9,407 nucleotides of DNA from Methanobacteriota archaeon (GTDB lineage Archaea; Halobacteriota; Methanosarcinia; Methanosarcinales; Methanoperedenaceae), in NCBI GenBank assembly GCA_018900975.1, contig JAHIFK010000144.1, positions 1 to 9,407 of the forward strand, written 5' to 3'. Every line of letters begins with the position of its first letter. The first letter of the stretch is position 1. The notes below the pieces were generated by a model. It saw only the letters and a program-made list of their open reading frames with translations, did not search any database and was not told the origin of the DNA. Shown here one piece after another: positions 1 through 6,473 of the stretch. The position numbers and the translations under genes were made by a program.

Positions 1-210
1 CATGTTTTTCAATTCAGGGTCATCCATGTTCCCATGTACTGCCTCAAGCCTGTTGATTGCGCAAAGTTCATCGTATGCTTTTTTCCTTACAAAATCGCCA
101 GCATGAAGGATCAGGTCTGCTTTTTTTAGCCTCTCGACAAGGTCGCCGGGAAGGTGATCCCTGATAGAGCCGAATTTTATGTGCGTGTCAGAGATAGCTA
201 TTATTTTCAT
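1..210 (-). CDS. YfcE/MJ0936-type metallophosphoesterase, N-terminal part (cut by window edge)
   Basis: The 70 visible codons give the N-terminal half of a calcineurin-like phosphoesterase. Seen directly: a start with an SDTH motif at residues 7-10 (first metal-binding Asp and His), LHAGDF around residues 36-41 (the GD motif), and VHGNMDD near residue 62 (the GNxD/H motif with the proton-donor region). These motifs, in this order and spacing, match the small archaeal/bacterial YfcE family, which are divalent-metal phosphodiesterases of about 160-180 residues; the physiological substrate is usually unknown. The C-terminal histidines lie beyond the left edge. The ATG at 208-210 overlaps the TGA of the upstream gene (ATGA), so the two are probably co-transcribed and translationally coupled. 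The family is clear, the exact substrate is not. Confidence 0.9.
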   Translation of the reverse strand, partial: MKIIAISDTHIKFGSIRDHLPGDLVERLKKADLILHAGDFVRKKAYDELCAINRLEAVHGNMDDPELKNM

Positions 211-1016
211 GCGTATCCGTAATCCGTGTAATTCAATTCTTTCTTAACTTCAGACAGGAACAATTTGTAAACATCTGCAGAAAAATCTATCCATTCCTTG
301 AAATCCGTATTCAGTTTCTTCCCGATAGCGTCTTCCTTTTCATTAATACTGGGCTCCCCCAGAAACTTTAGTTCATCAAGATGACTTTCAATATACCAGT
401 AAAGCGCTGTCTCTGCAAAAGGTTTGGGGATAAGCGGGGAGATATGTGATATCTTCACCATGAGCGCCTTTTCAAGCTCGATCTCTTCTCTGGTAATGCC
501 GCTCTTTTCAATAGCTCTGTTAAGGGCTTCATCGCTGATCTTTCGCTTTTCCTCTGGCGTGAATTTGCGGGCTTCGTTCCTTATGTTCTCCTCATATACC
601 TCTTTCTGGAGAAGTTCGTGCTCAAGTGTGAACCGCAGCATGTTCTCGCTTGCTTCCTCAAGGTACTTCCTGTTAAGGGTTATTATCGAATACCATGAGC
701 CAAGATAATACCGCCTGTTAAGCGCCACCGCATAATCAAAGACCGACGCCATCCTGACAAAGATGCTCTGCGAGAATACAACAGCGTCTGTGGAGAGTAA
801 AATTATGTTATCCGGGACTAATTTTCTCGCTGCTTCGAGCCCAAAGGTATCGTAAACTGATCCCGGTTCTTCTAGATACTGCTCGCTTCGTGCGATTATT
901 CTCTTTATTTCATGCGGCTTAAGCTGGCTCAATGAAAAAGTTATGTCTTTAGCCGCTGATTGTATCCAGAGGGTGTAATCTTCTTCGAACTCTTTTTTGG
1001 AGAGTTGTTTTTGCAT
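207..1016 (-). CDS. Conserved-looking hypothetical protein, 269 aa, charged and helical
   Basis: I do not recognise this family. The protein is 269 residues, soluble-looking, without signal peptide or clear membrane segment, and rich in Glu, Lys and aromatic residues. A middle segment (about 70-115) is hydrophobic and aromatic, with FSQSIFVRM and LGSWYS. A Glu-rich helical stretch follows (about 118-185); it includes LEHELLQKE at 131-139, so a metal-binding role for H133/E134 is conceivable but the full HExxH motif is absent. The ATG at 1014-1016 has no Shine-Dalgarno site. A TATA-like TATTTAT on the minus strand at about 1039-1045 lies 26 bases ahead, consistent with a leaderless transcript. 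It is the first gene of a pair: its TGA overlaps the start of the metallophosphoesterase. Base composition and uninterrupted length support a real gene; function is unknown. Confidence 0.8.
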   Translation of the reverse strand: MQKQLSKKEFEEDYTLWIQSAAKDITFSLSQLKPHEIKRIIARSEQYLEEPGSVYDTFGLEAARKLVPDNIILLSTDAVVFSQSIFVRMASVFDYAVALNRRYYLGSWYSIITLNRKYLEEASENMLRFTLEHELLQKEVYEENIRNEARKFTPEEKRKISDEALNRAIEKSGITREEIELEKALMVKISHISPLIPKPFAETALYWYIESHLDELKFLGEPSINEKEDAIGKKLNTDFKEWIDFSADVYKLFLSEVKKELNYTDYGYA

Positions 1017-1038
1017 GATGAGTAATCGTAAAGGAGAA

Positions 1039-1045
1039 ATAAATA
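1039..1045 (-). promoter_or_regulatory. Candidate TATA box of the hypothetical protein / phosphoesterase pair
   Basis: Minus-strand TATTTAT lies about 26 bases before the ATG at 1016, the distance expected for an archaeal leaderless mRNA. The match is weak and rests on position as much as sequence. Confidence 0.35.
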
Positions 1046-1071
1046 GTTAGTGGATAGTTTTATCGTTATCT

Positions 1072-1080
1072 CTATATACC
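1072..1080 (+). promoter_or_regulatory. Candidate TATA box of the nucleotidyltransferase gene
   Basis: CTATATACC lies about 33 bases before the ATG at 1110. Initiation 25-27 bases downstream of its centre would leave a leader of only a few bases. It sits back to back with the divergent candidate box near 1042. Confidence 0.5.
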
Positions 1081-1109
1081 CTCAGAATAATCTCAGTCCG
1101 GGTAATCGA

Positions 1110-2285
1110 ATGAAGACATGCATAATGTGCGGCGGCGAGGGTACAAGACTGCGACCCCTGACCTTTGACAGACCAAAACCAATGATCCCGCTTCTGAACA
1201 AACCTTCGGTGGTGCATCTTGTAGAGCACCTTGCCAAGGAGGGATTCAACGATATCGTGCTGACCCTGGGTTATCTTGGCGGGGAGATCGAGGCAGCGCT
1301 TGGCGACGGAAGCATGTACGGCGTACATATAGAATACATGTATGAGAAAGATAAACTGGGGACAGCAGGTGGGGTTAAGAACGCAGAGGAATTTTTTGAA
1401 GGAGAACCGTTCATGGTAGTGGGCGGTGACCATGTAATGAACCTCGGGCTTCGAGAATTTGTGCGTTTCCATGAGAAAAATGACGCAATTATTACCATAG
1501 GTTTACTCCCGATAGACGATCCGCGCGAATACGGCATTGCGGACATGGACGTGAATAACAGGATCAACCGGTTCTTTGAAAAACCAGGGCCAGGAGAGAT
1601 CTTCAGCAACCTTGCAAGTACTGGAATATATGTGTGCGACCCTGAGGTGCTGGACTGGGTCCCGAAGAAAAAATATGACTTTGCCAAAGACCTTTTCCCC
1701 GACCTCATGAAGGGGGGGGAACGCATAAACGGTTTCCTTGTGCACGGAAGATGGACAGATATAGGCAACCCGCAGGCATACAGGGAGGCATGCAGGTGGA
1801 TGCTTGAGCAGATGCCTGGCACAAAGATATCAGGACGGTTAAATATCAAAGATGCAAAAGTAACGGGTCCTATAGAGATCGGACATGATGTTTCCCTTGG
1901 CTCAAATTCCTCAATAGTCGGACCTATCGTAATAGGTGAGAACACCTCAATAGGAGATAACGTCCTGATAGGACCATATACCTCCATAGGCAAAAATTGC
2001 AGTATAGGCAATAATTCGCGGATAATGTCCTCGTACATTTATGATAATGTTGAGATCGGCGCCAACACTGCGGTTTCAAGCGCGATCATCGACAATGCCA
2101 CAAAGATAAAGGATTCCTGCATACTTGAGACCGGGACGGTTATCGGCCCAAGGGTCATAATCGGGGAAGAAGTTACGGTCAACTCGCCTGTGAGGATATG
2201 GCCTGAGGTCAGGGTAAAGAACGGGACAAAGGTCAGCGAGAACCTGGGAAATGAGGACTTCGGCAACGATATAAAAGGCTCTTAA
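1110..2285 (+). CDS. Sugar-phosphate nucleotidyltransferase with left-handed beta-helix domain (mannose-1-P guanylyltransferase / GlmU-like)
   Basis: This enzyme joins a sugar 1-phosphate to an NTP, giving an NDP-sugar and pyrophosphate, probably for cytoplasmic synthesis of glycan precursors. The N-terminal Rossmann-like domain (about 1-235) shows the nucleotide-binding signature GGEGTRLRPLT at 8-18, PKP at 22-24, the metal-binding GGDH at 105-108, the sugar-phosphate FFEKP motif at 155-159, and a second-metal WTDIGNP at 215-221. Residues about 245-375 are hexapeptide repeats (IG-x4 periodicity: IGHD, IGEN, IGDN, IGKN, IGAN), forming a left-handed beta-helix. I place the start at ATG 1110, giving 391 aa: MKTCIMCGGEGTRL is the usual family N-terminus and a TATA box sits at 1072. 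A GTG at 1050 would add 20 residues over the promoter. The substrate cannot be told; GDP-mannose, UDP-GlcNAc and dTDP-glucose synthesis are all possible. Confidence 0.9.
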   Translation: MKTCIMCGGEGTRLRPLTFDRPKPMIPLLNKPSVVHLVEHLAKEGFNDIVLTLGYLGGEIEAALGDGSMYGVHIEYMYEKDKLGTAGGVKNAEEFFEGEPFMVVGGDHVMNLGLREFVRFHEKNDAIITIGLLPIDDPREYGIADMDVNNRINRFFEKPGPGEIFSNLASTGIYVCDPEVLDWVPKKKYDFAKDLFPDLMKGGERINGFLVHGRWTDIGNPQAYREACRWMLEQMPGTKISGRLNIKDAKVTGPIEIGHDVSLGSNSSIVGPIVIGENTSIGDNVLIGPYTSIGKNCSIGNNSRIMSSYIYDNVEIGANTAVSSAIIDNATKIKDSCILETGTVIGPRVIIGEEVTVNSPVRIWPEVRVKNGTKVSENLGNEDFGNDIKGS

Positions 2286-2965
2286 GCCTCCTTTATTTCC
2301 ACTGAACCGTCCTTTTTGCCGATATAGACTGCATCAACACCTGTAAATATGCCGTGTTCCACGATCCCGCAGCACTGCGAGAGTTTTTCACCGAGGGATG
2401 CAGGATCATCTATTTTTCCGAAATCAGCATCCATTATGAAATTCCCGTTATCAGATATCACAGGTCCGTCTTTGCTGACTCCCATGCGAAGTTCTACTTT
2501 TCCTCCGAGTTTTATAACTTGTTTTATTGCAAGCTTCAGGGCAAAGGGGAGCACTTCAAGCGGGACCGGATGAGAAAGTATATCTGAACATTTTGACTCA
2601 TCAGCTACGACCACGAACGTTTTGGATGACAGGGCGACTATCTTTTCCCGCGTGTGGGCTGCGCCTCCGCCTTTGATAACAGAGAATCCTGCTATCTGGT
2701 CTGCGCCGTCAATGTCTATATCAAGTTCTGGATGCTCATCAAGTGTAGTAAGAGGGATACCGTTCTGTGCAGCAAGGAATGCTGACTGGTATGATGTGGG
2801 TACACCCAGTATATCCAGACCATCTGCGACACGCCTGCCGATCTCTTTTATTGCGTAAGCCGTGGTTGAGCCTGTGCCAAGCCCCACGACCATCCCGTCC
2901 TCTACAAGCCCGGCCGCACGCTCGCCCGCAGCCTGTTTGGGATTGCTCTGATGTTGGTTCTTCAT
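2282..2965 (-). CDS. rpiA: Ribose-5-phosphate isomerase A
   Basis: RpiA interconverts ribose 5-phosphate and ribulose 5-phosphate, supplying ribose for nucleotides; in archaea lacking the oxidative pentose-phosphate route it connects to the ribulose-monophosphate or transketolase pathways. The 227-residue length is typical. Visible motifs are the phosphate-binding GLGTGSTT at 28-35, GVPTSYQS at 54-61, DIDGADQI at 84-91, and KGGGAAHTREK at 98-108. By alignment with E. coli RpiA (D81, D84, K94, E103), the active-site residues are D86, D89, K98 and E107; all are present. The ATG at 2963-2965 follows a TATA-like box by about 25 bases, so the mRNA is probably leaderless. The 3' end meets the nucleotidyltransferase tail to tail, with overlapping stop codons. 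Identification is secure. Confidence 0.97.
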   Translation of the reverse strand: MKNQHQSNPKQAAGERAAGLVEDGMVVGLGTGSTTAYAIKEIGRRVADGLDILGVPTSYQSAFLAAQNGIPLTTLDEHPELDIDIDGADQIAGFSVIKGGGAAHTREKIVALSSKTFVVVADESKCSDILSHPVPLEVLPFALKLAIKQVIKLGGKVELRMGVSKDGPVISDNGNFIMDADFGKIDDPASLGEKLSQCCGIVEHGIFTGVDAVYIGKKDGSVEIKEA

Positions 2966-2988
2966 AATGCGAGAGTATATGCTTTTGC

Positions 2989-3023
2989 TATTTATAGAAT
3001 ATCCGATTTATTTATAGAATATC
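2989..3023 (-). promoter_or_regulatory. Duplicated TATA-like promoter element before rpiA
   Basis: A perfect 15-base direct repeat, TATTTATAGAATATC on the plus strand, occurs at 2989-3003 and 3009-3023, a period of 20 bases. On the minus strand each copy reads GATATTCTATAAATA, a good archaeal BRE/TATA shape. The proximal copy lies about 25 bases before the rpiA ATG. The distal copy would start transcription roughly 20 bases further upstream, near 2987. The repeat lies just past the stop of the ABC ATPase gene (3027), so rpiA probably has its own promoter rather than relying on readthrough. Confidence 0.55.
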
Positions 3024-3026
3024 TAA

Positions 3027-3947
3027 TTAACGTGCAAGTTCAAGGAACACATCTTCGAGGTCTGGCTGGGAAATATCGATGTTCTTGATATGGACATTAG
3101 CGAATATCTTCAATATATTATCCAGGATGGGTCCTGCATTTTCTGCAACAATCTTTATCATCCCGGGGCTGTAAACGGTGTCCAGTATCCCAGGTATGTT
3201 CTTCAGGCCGGCAATATCGAAATCCCCTTCATACTCTATTGTTATGCTCTCACCAAGCTTCATCTGCCTTTTGAGTTCAGTGGGTGATGCATTCGCGATG
3301 ATCTCGCCTTTTTTCAGGAAAGCGATGCGTCCGCAGAGTTCCTCCGCCTCTTTCATATAATGGGTTGTAAGGACTATCGTGATCTCTCTTTCTTCATGGA
3401 TGCGTTTAATCTGTTTTCGGATCTTTATAGCCATATCTGGATCCAGACCCATTGTGGGTTCATCCAGGAATAGCAGTCGCGGCTCGTTCAACAGCGCCTT
3501 GGCAAGCGAGAGGCGCTGCTTTGTGCCCGTAGAAAGAGAGTCGAACCTTGCGTTCCTGAAAGGCTCAAGTTCGAGCATATCTATAACCTTTTTTATGGAG
3601 ATATCTTTGTTTTTTATTGCGTACAGCATTGAGAAGTACCTCAGGTTCTCGTAAACTGTCAGGCTCCACGGAAAATTAGGGTTTCCGCTGCTCACGTTCA
3701 CGATGCTTTTAACACGGTCTGCCTGGGAGAGTGCATCGATGCCGAATATTTCCAATTTTCCGCTGTCTGGGAGCGTGAGCGTGGAAAGGATGGAAATGAG
3801 CGTGGTCTTGCCGGCGCCATTTGGACCAAGGATGCCAAATATCTCCCCCTCTTCTATATTGATGGAGATATTCTTTAAAACCTCTTTCTTACCATTTACA
3901 CCATTTTTATAGTGTTTATCCACCCTTTCGGCTTTTACTGCGAACAT
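3027..3947 (-). CDS. ABC transporter ATP-binding protein (ABC-2/DrrA-type, COG1131-like)
   Basis: A cytoplasmic nucleotide-binding subunit of an ABC exporter, 306 residues. Motifs in order: Walker A GPNGAGKTT at 41-49; signature LSTGTKQR at 138-145, a common variant of LSGGQ in this family; Walker B LLFLDEP at 158-164; D-loop GLD at 167-169; and H-loop His196 in TTHYMKEAEEL. The usual Q-loop glutamine is not evident: the region reads NVSSGNPNFPW (84-94), resembling the SG-type variant seen in some COG1131 ATPases. Residues 230-306 are the extra C-terminal domain typical of DrrA-like subunits. No permease gene is adjacent on either side, so the membrane partner must be elsewhere. The ATG at 3945-3947 has no clear Shine-Dalgarno site but an AT-rich box lies near 3984. 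The substrate is unknown. Confidence 0.93.
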   Translation of the reverse strand: MFAVKAERVDKHYKNGVNGKKEVLKNISINIEEGEIFGILGPNGAGKTTLISILSTLTLPDSGKLEIFGIDALSQADRVKSIVNVSSGNPNFPWSLTVYENLRYFSMLYAIKNKDISIKKVIDMLELEPFRNARFDSLSTGTKQRLSLAKALLNEPRLLFLDEPTMGLDPDMAIKIRKQIKRIHEEREITIVLTTHYMKEAEELCGRIAFLKKGEIIANASPTELKRQMKLGESITIEYEGDFDIAGLKNIPGILDTVYSPGMIKIVAENAGPILDNILKIFANVHIKNIDISQPDLEDVFLELAR

Positions 3948-3976
3948 AACTACAATAATACCCTGAAAGGCAAAAA

Positions 3977-3991
3977 GGTTTTTTTAAAACC
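3977..3991 (-). promoter_or_regulatory. Candidate TATA box of the ABC ATPase gene
   Basis: The minus strand reads GGTTTTAAAAAAACC. The TTTTAAAAA core is centred about 37 bases before the ATG at 3947, predicting a leader of about ten bases. The segment is also a 6-bp inverted repeat around three bases, which is probably incidental. Confidence 0.4.
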
Positions 3992-4033
3992 GCTGTGGAT
4001 TTATCAATTATGTAAATATGTCATTAATCTTCA

Positions 4034-4064
4034 TGTATATATTACTAGGAAAACAATATATACA
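4034..4064. promoter_or_regulatory. Perfect 10-bp inverted repeat in a divergent spacer, candidate operator
   Basis: TGTATATATT at 4034-4043 is matched exactly by AATATATACA at 4055-4064, separated by 11 bases. Centre-to-centre distance is 21 bases, two helical turns, which suits a dimeric or paired repressor. It lies in the 191 bases between the ABC ATPase and the membrane protein gene. The arms also resemble TATA boxes but lie too far (75-100 bases) from either start for short-leader transcripts. High AT content makes a chance match more likely than usual. Confidence 0.4.
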
Positions 4065-4082
4065 GGGTTTTAGAAATAAGTC

Positions 4083-4091
4083 TATATTAAA
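4083..4091 (+). promoter_or_regulatory. Candidate TATA box of the small membrane protein gene
   Basis: TATATTAAA lies about 28 bases before GTG 4115 and about 52 before ATG 4139. It would start transcription near 4112-4115, giving either a leaderless GTG-initiated mRNA or a leader of about 25 bases to the ATG. Confidence 0.4.
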
Positions 4092-4138
4092 TTCGAAGGA
4101 AAAACTGAATAAAGGTGATAATTACGGCACCATACACG

Positions 4139-4492
4139 ATGAATTTTATTGAAACGTTCATAGAAATATACAATGCAGGCGCTGCATTCATAATAATCTT
4201 CCTCATAGGACAGATATTATTTATGATGCGAAAGGTTGATAAGGACCTCCTGAAAGCGCGGCTGTTCCTGAATCAATCTGTAATGCAGAGGACATGGACA
4301 TATATATCTGTAGCAGGAGCGGCATTCGCCCTGAATACCCTTATCAAGTTCATTGTAAGGTTCACGACAACCGGGGAAGCCCTGAACCCATTCTACCTTG
4401 TAGAATTCACACAGCTCATTTTCCTGGTCGCATTCATACTTGCAGTATACAACTGGTATATATTCATAGGAAGTTTCGTCAACCGCAGATGA
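4139..4492 (+). CDS. Small membrane protein with three predicted transmembrane helices, function unknown
   Basis: I do not recognise the family. From the ATG at 4139 the protein has 117 residues with three hydrophobic segments: about 10-31 (AGAAFIIIFLIGQILFMM), 52-74 (WTYISVAGAAFALN and following), and 87-113 (FYLVEFTQLIFLVAF and following). Short charged stretches separate them, with RKVDKDLLKARLF between the first and second helix and RR at the C-terminus. The start is uncertain. GTG 4115 would add eight residues and fits the TATA box at 4083 as a leaderless start. The AGGTGAT at 4113-4119 matches an archaeal Shine-Dalgarno sequence, but lies about 19 bases from the ATG, too far to be convincing. 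It is divergent from the ABC ATPase and convergent with the isc operon. It is too short to be a normal ABC-2 permease. Confidence 0.75.
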   Translation: MNFIETFIEIYNAGAAFIIIFLIGQILFMMRKVDKDLLKARLFLNQSVMQRTWTYISVAGAAFALNTLIKFIVRFTTTGEALNPFYLVEFTQLIFLVAFILAVYNWYIFIGSFVNRR

Positions 4493-4519
4493 AAAGAAAC
4501 ACAAAAATCTTTAATGCTT

Positions 4520-4873
4520 CTAATTTTTCAGGCAATACGTACATTCATCTTGCTTTTTCAGGTGTTCCCTGCATAACAATCCTGAAGACTGTATGCCTTT
4601 GCACACAACGCATAGGCTGCTGACCGCATCGTTTGCAGTAAGGTTCCCGGCAAGGCTCTGTGCTAGCTCATTTATTTTCTCCTGTATCTGGGGTGAAAAT
4701 GTGAGTTCTCCTCCCCTCTTAGCGCTGATATACTGTGAAACTGCAGCTTTTGAAAGTCCAAGCCTGTTCGCGACCTGCTGCTGCGGAAGCCCCTGTGAAA
4801 GCATTATCCGTGCAAGCTCTGCGCGGATAGCGGGAAGGACCTTCTGCACTACGATCTCGCAGGGGGGTCTCAT
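4520..4873 (-). CDS. HTH transcriptional regulator with C-terminal Cys/His metal-binding cluster (COG2522-like), third gene of the isc operon
   Basis: A 117-residue predicted DNA-binding protein. Residues about 15-55 form a lambda-repressor/XRE-like helix-turn-helix, with QQQVANRLGLSKAAVSQYIS at 31-50 covering the two key helices. The C-terminal tail holds C88-x2-C91, C101-x2-H104 and C111-x2-C114, a knuckle-like cluster able to bind Zn or possibly an Fe-S cluster; C5 is an extra cysteine. The layout resembles archaeal predicted regulators of COG2522 (family assignment from memory). Its ATG at 4871-4873 overlaps the TGA of iscU (ATGA), so it is translationally coupled to the cluster-assembly genes. 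This suggests, without proving, that it senses Fe-S or iron status and controls iscSU, in a role like that of bacterial IscR, which is unrelated in sequence. Zn binding as a structural element is the plain alternative. Confidence 0.9.
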   Translation of the reverse strand: MRPPCEIVVQKVLPAIRAELARIMLSQGLPQQQVANRLGLSKAAVSQYISAKRGGELTFSPQIQEKINELAQSLAGNLTANDAVSSLCVVCKGIQSSGLLCREHLKKQDECTYCLKN

Positions 4874-5262
4874 TTTTTTCCAGTTCTTTCAAGATAATCC
4901 TTTATTGCAGCATGCAGACCGTCAGCTGCAAGGTTTGAGCAGTGCATCTTTATAGGCGGAAGTCCTTCAAGCGCTTCAGCCACGTCGTTCCTTGTGATCT
5001 TAAGCGCGTCTTCAAGAGTCATGCCTTTTGCCATCTCTGTGATCATGCTGCTTGTAGCGATCGCTGCGCCACAGCCGAATGTCTTGAATTTGACATCCTC
5101 AAGCCTGTTATCTTTTACTTTGATGTATATCCACATAAGGTCGCCGCAGGTCGGGTTACCTACCTTGCCTATTCCGTCCGCATCCTTTATTTCGCCTACG
5201 TTACGTGGGTTCGCAAAATGTTCCATTACTTTTTCGCTATATCCATCTGTCATGTTTTTCAT
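4870..5262 (-). CDS. iscU: Fe-S cluster assembly scaffold IscU
   Basis: IscU is the scaffold on which [2Fe-2S] and [4Fe-4S] clusters are built from iron and IscS-derived sulfur before transfer to apoproteins. The 130-residue length is typical. All three ligand cysteines are present: GNPTCGD near residues 35-41, FGCGAAIA near 62-69, and MHCSNLAADG near 105-114; the Asp after the first Cys is also kept. The N-terminus YSEKVMEHFANPRNVG is the family signature. The HscA-binding LPPVK motif of bacterial IscU appears as LPPIK just before the third Cys. The start at 5262 overlaps the iscS stop by ATGA; a second Met at 5251-5253, with GAGATGA upstream, is an alternative. The gene lies between iscS and the HTH gene in one operon. 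Confidence 0.97.
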   Translation of the reverse strand: MKNMTDGYSEKVMEHFANPRNVGEIKDADGIGKVGNPTCGDLMWIYIKVKDNRLEDVKFKTFGCGAAIATSSMITEMAKGMTLEDALKITRNDVAEALEGLPPIKMHCSNLAADGLHAAIKDYLERTGKK

Positions 5263-6413
5263 CTCGCCAATGGTGATATCATCCTTAGCTTGTTCACTAT
5301 TTCCGGAAGCTCTGAAACAACATAATCCACATCTTCCTGCGTGTTCCCGCGCCCGAGCGTGAATCTCAGTGAGCCGTGCGCTTCTTCGTGCCTTAAACCT
5401 GTCGCCAGGAGAATATGTGAGGGTTCAAGCGATTTTGACGAACATGCTGAGCCAGTGGACGCAGCCACACCTTTCATATCAAGGTTCAATATCATGGACT
5501 CGCCCTCGATGAAGCTGAACCTGACGTTAACATTATTCGGAAGGCGTTTAACTGGATGTCCGTTAAGGAATGAATCTTTTATTTCAAGTACGCCTTTGAT
5601 GAGCGACTCCCTTAGCTTTGTTATTTCCGCAGCTTCAGGAAGCCGTTCTTTTGCAAGCCGGGCAGCTTTCCCGAAGCCCACTATGCCGGGGACGTTCTCG
5701 GTACCTGAACGGATATCCCTCTCGTGTCCTCCGCCGTGTATCAGGGGTTCCAGCCCTGTCCCTTTCCTGACGTAGAGCGCTCCAACGCCTTTTGGTCCAT
5801 ACATTTTATGGGCGCTCATGGAAAGAAGCGAGACTCCAAGAGTATCCACATTGAGCGGGAGGTTTCCTGCTGACTGGATAGCATCTGTATGAAATGGGAT
5901 ATCCTTCTCTTTTGCGAGCTTTCCTATTTCCTCGATGGGCTGTATTGTGCCGATCTCGTGATTGGCATGCATGATAGTAATAAGAATTGTTTTCGAGGTT
6001 ATTGCAGTTTCAACATCCACCGGGTTAACAAGTCCTTCTTTATTTACAGGAAGATAAGTTATATTGAAACCCTGTGATTCAAGATATTTGCACGTATGCA
6101 GCACTGCATGATGCTCAATAGAGCTTGTGATAATATGATCGCCTTTTTTCCTGTTCCTGTAAGCTGACCCTTTAATAGCAAGGTTGTCAGATTCAGTCCC
6201 GCCGCCTGTGAATATTATCTCTTCTTTTTTGGCGCCGATCAGGTCGGCCACATTTGCCCGGGCATCCTCCATGGCCCTTCTAGCTTCGCGCCCGATAGTG
6301 TAAAGGCTTGAGGGATTCCCGAACCTGTCTGAAAAATAAGGAAGCATTGCTTCTGCGACCGCTGCATCAACCGGGGTTGTAGAGCTGTGGTCCATATAAA
6401 TTTGGCGGGTCAT
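5259..6413 (-). CDS. iscS: Cysteine desulfurase IscS/NifS
   Basis: This PLP enzyme removes sulfur from L-cysteine as an enzyme persulfide and hands it to IscU. From ATG 6411-6413 it has 384 residues, normal for group I desulfurases. Visible motifs: N-terminal YMDHSSTTPVD; GGGTESDNLA (PLP phosphate region); EHHAV with the ring-stacking His; HANHEIGTIQP; HTDAIQSAG with the pyridine-binding Asp at about 178; SAHKMYGPKG with the PLP lysine at about 203; and the catalytic-Cys loop STGSACSS with Cys at about 324. I reject the upstream ATG at 6467 because its 18 extra codons would cover a good TATA box at 6434-6443, exactly 25 bases before ATG 6413, implying a leaderless transcript. It is the first gene of iscS-iscU-HTH, divergent from the ribosomal operon. 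Methanogens can get sulfur from sulfide, so the desulfurase may not be the only source. Confidence 0.97.
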   Translation of the reverse strand: MTRQIYMDHSSTTPVDAAVAEAMLPYFSDRFGNPSSLYTIGREARRAMEDARANVADLIGAKKEEIIFTGGGTESDNLAIKGSAYRNRKKGDHIITSSIEHHAVLHTCKYLESQGFNITYLPVNKEGLVNPVDVETAITSKTILITIMHANHEIGTIQPIEEIGKLAKEKDIPFHTDAIQSAGNLPLNVDTLGVSLLSMSAHKMYGPKGVGALYVRKGTGLEPLIHGGGHERDIRSGTENVPGIVGFGKAARLAKERLPEAAEITKLRESLIKGVLEIKDSFLNGHPVKRLPNNVNVRFSFIEGESMILNLDMKGVAASTGSACSSKSLEPSHILLATGLRHEEAHGSLRFTLGRGNTQEDVDYVVSELPEIVNKLRMISPLAR

Positions 6414-6433
6414 AGTTCTCGGTATGTCAAGGT

Positions 6434-6443
6434 TTAAAATATA
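6434..6443 (-). promoter_or_regulatory. TATA box of the isc operon
   Basis: The minus strand reads TATATTTTAA, centred about 25 bases before the iscS ATG at 6413. This spacing fits a leaderless mRNA and decides the choice of start codon. Confidence 0.6.
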
Positions 6444-6473
6444 CTTAACGATTGCGTCAAATGCCATACATAA

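Noticed and set aside
1050..1109. GTG start for the nucleotidyltransferase
   Set aside because: The extension runs across the TATA box, and the family N-terminus MKTCIMCGGEGTRL begins at 1110.
1271..2038. Long minus-strand open frame (255 codons) opposite the nucleotidyltransferase
   Set aside because: It is rich in Ser and Pro, shows no motif, and lies wholly over a gene with clear family motifs; it is a shadow of codon bias.
3977..3991. Inverted repeat GGTTTT-TTT-AAAACC as a terminator
   Set aside because: It lies upstream of two divergent genes, where no transcript is expected to end, and it fits better as an AT-rich promoter box.
6414..6467. Upstream ATG giving IscS 18 extra N-terminal residues
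   Set aside because: The extra codons cover a TATA box placed exactly for a start at 6413, and desulfurases normally begin just before the YMDHSSTTP motif.
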